NCBI GenBank assembly: GCA_028095005.1
Contig: CM051460.1
Coordinates: 154,499,461 to 154,563,460, forward strand
Length of the DNA stretch: 64,000 nt
Reading direction: 5' to 3'
Source: Rhynchospora pubera
Taxonomy: Eukaryota; Streptophyta; Magnoliopsida; Poales; Cyperaceae
Of this stretch, positions 56,970 through 64,000 are shown piece after piece. Position numbers and translations under genes: made by a program. Position 1 is the first letter of the stretch, and every line of letters begins with the position of its first letter. The notes under the pieces are model-generated. The model saw nothing but the letters and a program-made list of their open reading frames with translations, was not told the DNA's origin and searched no databases.

Positions 56970-58828
56970 TGATGAAGGCTTTAAACCTAGGAATCAAATA
57001 AATTTATAAACCTAGACCTAACCTCACTAGTCGTCAAAGTTAAGCTTAGGGTCGAACCCACAGGACGGATTAACGATTACTGGACTTGTTCTTTTTATGA
57101 AGCTAGACAATAAAATAAGATTGAGAGTGTTGTGAAACAAAAGACTAAATAAAAGATGCAAATAAGTAAGATTTTTGGTTGTTTGTAGTTCTAATTCAAT
57201 AAGGTAAACTAAAGCAGGTAGATTTTGGAGTTTTTCAAGTATAATAAGGCGTCTTAGGGGTCAGGATTCACTTAGGTTTAGTCCTCGATTTGCTGGATCG
57301 CTCGCTGTCGCGTTAAATAACAACAAATCTAAGCATAGGCCGTCAGTTCGGTCCGAACACGACTTGTTCGGTCCGAACAGAGGCTGGTATGTTGAGTTAT
57401 GACCATACAACTTGAGTTTTAACTTTATGAAGGGCTCAGATCGGCTATAGCTACATTACCTAATCCTCAACTGTCGTCTTTTGGACTAGAAATTAGTACA
57501 GGTCTCTACTTTGCCCACATAGACCAATTAAACCTAAACTTTCGTGTCGGTATTTTAATTAACCTATGTCTTATTTATTTGTTTTCTTAGGGATATCTAA
57601 GTTGCCTTTCAGCCAACTTAGAAGCTACACCTTTCAGTGCTAGCTAATCTCCTCTTTCGAATCTTCAACTTATCCCAAGTACTTAATTTAATCCTAATTG
57701 TTTAACCTAACCTTGTAACTTAACTAAACAGGCCATTATTTAGAAGTAAATCAGGTCAAAACAAGAGAATTAAACAAGCAATTAAAATACTACTCAATAA
57801 ATAGATCATAAAGCCAAACATCAAGTCATATCAAGTCATAACATCAAACTAAACCTAAACTACATCCATACCCTAAGACAATATAAATTTAGCCTAACAT
57901 AGTACTAAAACAAACAATACAAAGAGTAGAAATCACAAGATACAAGCCCATGGAAATTAGAGATAAAAACATAGGAAGAATAAACCAAGTTGTCTTTCTA
58001 TGCTCGATCTTCAATCATCAAAGGCAGTGGGGTGTTGCAAGGCGTGTCTCCAACCTTCTCCTTGCTGCCGTCGCCTCAAGAATCTGGTTGCTCAACGAAA
58101 TCAATGGTGGAATCACCTAAGGAAGGTGGAATTGTGGTATGGAGGGTCGAATGCCTTTCCTTCAGGCCTTGGGGTGAATATATAGTGGTCTTCTGGCTTG
58201 GAAAGGAGGCTGGGGCGCTATGGCAAGAAGACATACCAAAATATCGAGTTTCCATGCGTGAAAACCCTTCCAAATATGCCATGGCGGCTCTCGGTTCGGT
58301 CTGGACAAGTTTTGTTCGGACTGGACAGGGCTAATTCGGGTCAAAACAGCTCAATTCGGACCAAATAGCCTCAGTTCGGACCGAACAGATTCAGTTCGGG
58401 TCGAACTGAGACTCCAGCTTTGAGTATCTGTTGTATTTTGGTCATATCTCCTTCGTCCGGACTCCGATTTAGGTGATTCAAAAGCCGTTGGAAAGCTTAG
58501 GTTGAGCTATACAATGATGTTGACTCTATTTAGCCATTTACTTTCCTTAGACTCTCATTTTGTTCTGTAAAGATGCCTTCGGTCCGAGTAGTAGCTTTGA
58601 TGTTGCCTCCAAGTGCTAGGAATGAGTCGTCTAGCGTATGCCAAGTGCCAAAATCCATCTAATATTCGAGAATCCACTAAAAATCGTCGAGAAACCTGAA
58701 AATAAGAGAAAAGACGACGGTAGAGCCAATTCCTAGAAAATCATAGCAATTTATCAAATAATTGAATGGTTTGAGTATGATTTGAGTGCTAAGTACGGTC
58801 CAAATACCCACAAATAATAACGATATCA
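56970..58828 (-). mobile_element. LTR, copy 3 of 3, outer 5' LTR of the array
   Basis: 1859 bp. Ends CGATATCA exactly at 58828, where satellite resumes with GTTATGCACATAAATCGC. This is the single border of the array that looks like an ordinary integrase-made junction. Its expected 5-bp duplicate (GTTAT) is not at the left border because that border is rearranged. Confidence 0.92.
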
Positions 58829-61800
58829 GTTATGCACATAAATCGCAAATAATGCAATTCTGAGCAAATTTTGTACATTTCCATCGTTTTTGGATGCATT
58901 CTAAGTCATTTGATCACAATAATCTACATCTACACCCGTTAGTCTTGAACATGATTCATATATTATTAATTCAAAATGATTTGATTATACAAGGTAATTA
59001 CGCATATAATTTGCAAATAATGCAAATCCGAGCATTATTTGTGCATTTCAATTGTTTCTGGATGCATTCTAAGTCATTTGATCACAGTAATCTACATTGA
59101 AATTATTTATATTATTTAGAATATGATTTTTATTTTATTTCTTCAAAAAGATTGGATTATACATATTAACTACACATATAAATTACAAATAGTACAATTC
59201 TGAGAATCATTAGAGCATTTCAATAATTTTTGGATACAATCTTAGTTATTTGATCACTATAATCTACATTTAAACTCTTTACATTGTCTGAAATATAATT
59301 AATACGTTATTTATTTAAAAAGATTCGATTATAAATGGTAATTACGCACATAAAATGCAAATAATGCAATTCAGAGTATCATTTCAGGTTTTAATCATTT
59401 CTAGATTTATTCTAAGTCATTTGATCATAATAATCTACATTAAAATTCTTTACATTGTCTAGAATATGATTCTTATGTTATTTGTTCAAAAAGATTGGAT
59501 TGTACATGTTAATTACGCATATAATTTGCAAATAATACAATTCTGAGCATCATTTAAGGATTTCAACCATTTCTAGATTCAATCAAAGTCATTTGATCAC
59601 AATAATCTTTATTTAAAATCTTTATATTGTCTAGAATATGTTTGATACGTTATTTATTCTAAAAGATTGGATTATACATGGTAATCACACGCATAAAATG
59701 CAAATCATACAATTCTGAGCATCATTTCAGCATTTCAATTGTTTCAGTATACGTTCTAAGTCTGTTGATCACAATAATCTACATTTGAACTCTTTATATT
59801 GTCTATAATATAATACGTATGTTATTTTTTCAAAAAGATTAGATTGTATTTGGTAATTATGCATATAAAATGCAAATAATTTAAGCGTTTGAATCATTTC
59901 CATCGTTTAGGCATTTCAATCGTTTCTGGATTCAATTTAAGTCATTTGATCGCAATAATCTACATTTAAACTTTTTATAATGTATAAAATATGATTCATA
60001 AATTATTTATTTAAATATGATTGGATTATATATGGTAATTACGCATATAAAGTGCAAATAATGCAATTTTGAGCATCATTTGAGCATTTCAATCGTTTCA
60101 GGTGTCATTTGATTGTGATAATCTAAATTTAAACTCATTATATTGTCTCGAAAATGGTTCATATGTTATTCATTCAAAAAGATAGGGTTAAACATGGTAA
60201 TTACGCACATAAAGTGCAAATAATGCAATTCTGATCTAATTTTTTACATTTCAATCATTTCTGGATTCAATTTAAGTCATTTGATCGCGATAATCTACAT
60301 TTAAATTCGTTATATTGTCTTCAACATGGTTCATACGTTATTTATTAAAAAAGATTGGATTATACATGGTAATTACGCACATAAATTGCAAATAATGCAA
60401 CTTTGAGCATAATTTTTGCATTTCAATCGTTTCTGGATGCATTCTAAGTCATTTGTTCACAATAATAAAAATTTAAACTTTTTATTATGCTTAGAATATG
60501 AATCATATGTTATTTATCAAAAAGATTGGATTATACATGGTAGTTACACATATAAATTGCAAATAATGCAATTCTGATCATCATTTGAGCAATTCTATAT
60601 ATTTTTTATTCATTCTAAGTCATTTGATCGCAATAATCTACATTTAAACTCTTTATATTTTCTAGAATATGATTCAAATGTTATTTATTCAAAAAGATTG
60701 GATTGTACATGGCAATTACGCATATAAAGTGCAAATAATGCAATTCTGATCATCAATTGAGCATTCATTCGTTTCTGGATTAAATCTAAGTCATTTGATC
60801 AAATAATCTAAACTTAAACTCTTTATATTGTCTAGAATATGATTCAAAAGTTATTCATAAATATTGGATTATACAAGATAATTACGTGTATGAAGTTAAA
60901 ATGATGCAATTCTGAGCATCACATCAGCATTTCAATCGTTTCTGGATTCATTCTAAGTCATTTGATCACAATAATCTACATTTTAACTCGTTATACTGTC
61001 TAGAATACGATTCATATGTTATTTACTCAAAAAAAAAAATGGATTATACGAGGTAATTACACATATAAAATGCAAATAATGCAATTCTGAGCATCATTTG
61101 TGAATTTCAATCATTTCTGGATGCATTTTAAGTCATTTGATCACAATATTCGACATTTACACGGTTTGTATTGTTTAGAATATTATTCATGAAGTTATTT
61201 ATTAAAAAATATTGGATTATACAAGGTAATTATGCACATAAATTGCAAATAATGCAATTCTGAACATCATTTGTACATTTCAATCGTGTCTGGATTTATT
61301 CTAAGTCAGATCACAATAATCTACATTTAAATTTTTTATATCGTCTAGAATATGATTCATGTATTATTTATTAAAAAAATGGATTATACAAGGTAATTAC
61401 AGATATAAAGTGCAAATAATGCAATTCTGAGCATCATTTGTGAATACAAATCATTTCTGGATGCATTCTAAGTCATTTGTGATCACAATATTGTACATTT
61501 AAACTGTTTGTATTATTTAAAATATGATTCATGAACTTATTTATTAAAAAAAATTGGATTATATGAGATAATTTCGCATTTAAAGTGCAAATAATGCAAT
61601 TCTGAGAATCATTTGAGCACTTCAATTGTTTTTGGATTCATTCTAAGTCATTTGATCACAATAATCTACATTTGAACTATTTATATTGTCTATAATATGA
61701 TTCATATGTTATTTATTAGAAAAAATGGATTATACAAGGTAATTATGCATATAAATTGCAAATAATGTAATTCTGAGCATCATTTGTGAATTTCAATCGT

Positions 61801-64000
61801 TTCAGGATGTGTTCTAAGTCATTTGATCATGATATTCTACATTTAAACTTTTTATATCGTCTAGAATATGATTCATATGTTATTTATGCAAAAAAATTGG
61901 ATTATACATGGTAGTTACGCATATAAAGTGCAAATAATGAAATTGCAAGCATCGTTTGAGCATTTCAATCGTTTCTGGATTCATTCGAAGTCATTTTGAT
62001 CACAATAATCTACATTTAAACTGTTTATATTGTATAGAATACGATTCATATGTTATTTTTAAAAAACATTGTTTTGTACATGGTAATTTCGCATATAAAG
62101 TGTAAATATAACAATTCTGATCATCATTTGATCATTTCAATCGTTTCTGGATTTATTCTAAGTCATTTGATCACAATAATCTATATTTAAACTCTTTATA
62201 TTGCCTAGAATATGATTCATATGTTATTTATTCAAAAGAATTAGATTGTACAAAGTAATTAGGTTTATAAAGTGCAAATAATGCAAATCTGAGCATTATT
62301 TGAGAATTTCAATCATTTTTGAATTCATTCTAAGTAATTTGGTCACAATAATCTACATTTAAACTCTTTATATTGTTTAGAATATGATTCATATGTTATT
62401 TATCAAAAAGATTGGATTAAACATGGTAGTTACGCACATAAATTGCAAATAATGAAATTCTGAGCATCATTTGAGCATTTCAATTTATTTTAGATTTATT
62501 CTAAGTCATTTGGTCACAATAATCTACATATAAACACTTAATATTGTCTATAGTATGATTTTAAATGTTATTTATTCGAAAAGATTGGATTGTAAATGAT
62601 GCAATTTTGATCATCATTTACACATTTTAATAGTTTTTGTATTCAATCTAAGTCATTGATCACAATAATCTACATTTAAACTATTTACATTGTCTATAAT
62701 ATGATTCATATGTTATTTATTAAAAAATATTAGATTATACATGGTACTTTTACGCACATAAATTGTGTATAATGCAATTCTAAGCAAAATTAGTACATTC
62801 TCAATCGTTTCTGCATGCATTATAAGTCATTTGATCACAATAATCAACATTTACACTCGTTTTATCGTCTTCAACATGATTCATATATTATTAATTCAAA
62901 ATGATTGGATTGTATTTGGTAATTAAGCAATTATGCATATGAAATGCAAATAATGCAATTCAGAGCATCATTTGAGCATTTCAAACGTTTCTGGATTCAT
63001 TCTATGTCATTTAATCACAACAATATACATTTTAAATTTTTATATTGTATAGAATATGTTTAATATGTTATTTATTTAAAAAGATTGCATTATACATGGT
63101 AATTACGCATATAAATTACAAATAATGCAATTCTGAGAATCATTTGAGCATTTAAATCGTTTCTGGATTCAATTTAAGTCATTTGATCACGATAATGTAC
63201 ATTTAAACTCGTTATATTGTCTTGAATATGGTTCATATTTTATTTATTCAAAACGATTGGATTATACAAGGTAGTTATGCACATAAATTGCAAATAATGC
63301 AATTCTGAGCAAAATTTGTACATTTCAATCGTTTCTGGATGCATTCTAAGTCATTTGATCACAATAATCTATATTTACACTCGTTATATTGTCTTGAACA
63401 TGATTCATATATTATTAATTCAAAATGATTTGATTATACAATAATCTATATTTGTACATTTCAATTGTTTCTGGATGCATTCTAAGTCATTTGATCACAG
63501 TAATTTGTATTTAAACTATTTATATTGTCTAGAATATGATTCAAATGTTATTTTTTCAAAAATATTGGATTGTAGTTGGTAATTACGCATATAAAGTGCA
63601 AATAATGCAATTTTGAGTATCATTTTGTGGATTTTAATAATTTCTAGATGCATTCTAAGTCATTCGATCACAATAATCTACATTTAAACACTTTATATTG
63701 TCTAAAATATGATCATATGTTTTTTATTCTAAAAGACAGTATTATACTTACTAATTACACAGATAAATTGCAGAGAATACAATTCTGAGCAGTATTTGTG
63801 CATTTCAACGTTTCTGGATGCATTCTAAATCATTGGATCAAAATAATCTACATTTAAACTCATTATATTGTCTAGAATATGATTCATATGTTATTTATTC
63901 AAAAAAATTTGGATTATACAAGTTAATTACGCATATAAAGTGCAAATAATTCAATTCTGAGCATCATTAGAGCATTTTAATCGTTTCTGGATTCATTCTA
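58829..64000 (+). repeat. 172-bp satellite array, right block, continues past the window
   Basis: About 30 monomers in the same orientation as the left block, better preserved than on the left. Best-conserved core: TCATTTGATCACAATAATCT then ACATTTAAACTC. Some monomers are shortened (62508-62655 step of about 147 bp) or carry insertions. Two forms alternate at one site, GAGCATCATTTGAGCATTTC and GAGCAAAATTTGTACATTTC, suggesting higher-order variants. No gene. Confidence 0.95.

Larger units (their letters stand above)
41277..58828 (-). mobile_element. Tandem concatemer of a gag-only Athila-like LTR retrotransposon
   Basis: Head-to-tail array with a 6783-bp period, in plus coordinates: truncated internal (41277-43403), LTR (43404-45262), internal (45263-50186), LTR (50187-52045), internal (52046-56969), LTR (56970-58828). 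Neighbouring units share a single LTR. The element sense is the minus strand. Each full unit has a tRNA-Asp primer site, one gag-protease ORF, 1.7 kb of non-coding 3' sequence and a polypurine tract, but no reverse transcriptase, RNase H or integrase, so it needs an autonomous partner. The right border is a precise LTR end; the left border lies inside gag. By eye the units differ by one base (41455 G, 48238 G, 55021 T). Confidence 0.92.

Overview
The window is nuclear DNA of a flowering plant, most likely a eudicot. It is AT-rich, holds one intronless GRAS transcription-factor gene, is crowded with short non-autonomous DNA transposons, and passes on the right into a 172-bp tandem satellite that continues past the window end. 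The satellite contains an unusual concatemer of a gag-only Athila-like LTR retrotransposon. No bacterial, phage or CRISPR content is visible.

Region 1 (1-36.4 kb): low-copy arm-type sequence. The only confident host gene is SCL4-like (14070-15692, minus strand). A tRNA-like cloverleaf lies at 109-182. A minus-strand TATA box with a telo-box near 3 kb may be the 5' end of an unrecognised transcript. The rest is mostly intergenic sequence carrying: (a) 145-170 bp Harbinger-like MITEs beginning GGGTGCGTTTGGAT or GGGGCCGTTTGGAT, most with 3-bp target duplications and in one place nested three deep; (b) long-arm foldback elements with 9-10 bp target duplications (Mutator-like); (c) a 1.6-kb solo LTR (31745-33356) with a perfect 5-bp target duplication.

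Region 2 (36.4-41.3 kb): 172-bp satellite, diverged at its left edge and interrupted by a 1.26-kb solo LTR of a different family (36716-37978) that carries its own 45-bp tandem repeat.

Region 3 (41277-58828): a head-to-tail array with a 6783-bp period, reading (on the minus strand) LTR - internal - LTR - internal - LTR - truncated internal. Each LTR is 1859 bp and each full internal region is 4924 bp, with a primer-binding site for tRNA-Asp, one 1003-codon gag-protease ORF, no reverse transcriptase, RNase H or integrase, and a polypurine tract. Units look almost identical; I noticed one substitution. The right edge is an exact LTR terminus against satellite. The left edge is broken inside gag with a 6-bp microhomology to satellite.

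Region 4 (58829-64000): about 30 further satellite monomers.

The two most interesting signals are the near-identical retroelement concatemer inside satellite, and a 13-bp palindrome (GTTCGG-W-CCGAAC) present 13 times per unit. That palindrome is spread over LTR, coding and non-coding parts and is translated in all three frames, so it appears to have multiplied as DNA rather than as a peptide repeat. A diverged form survives in the related solo LTR at 32 kb.
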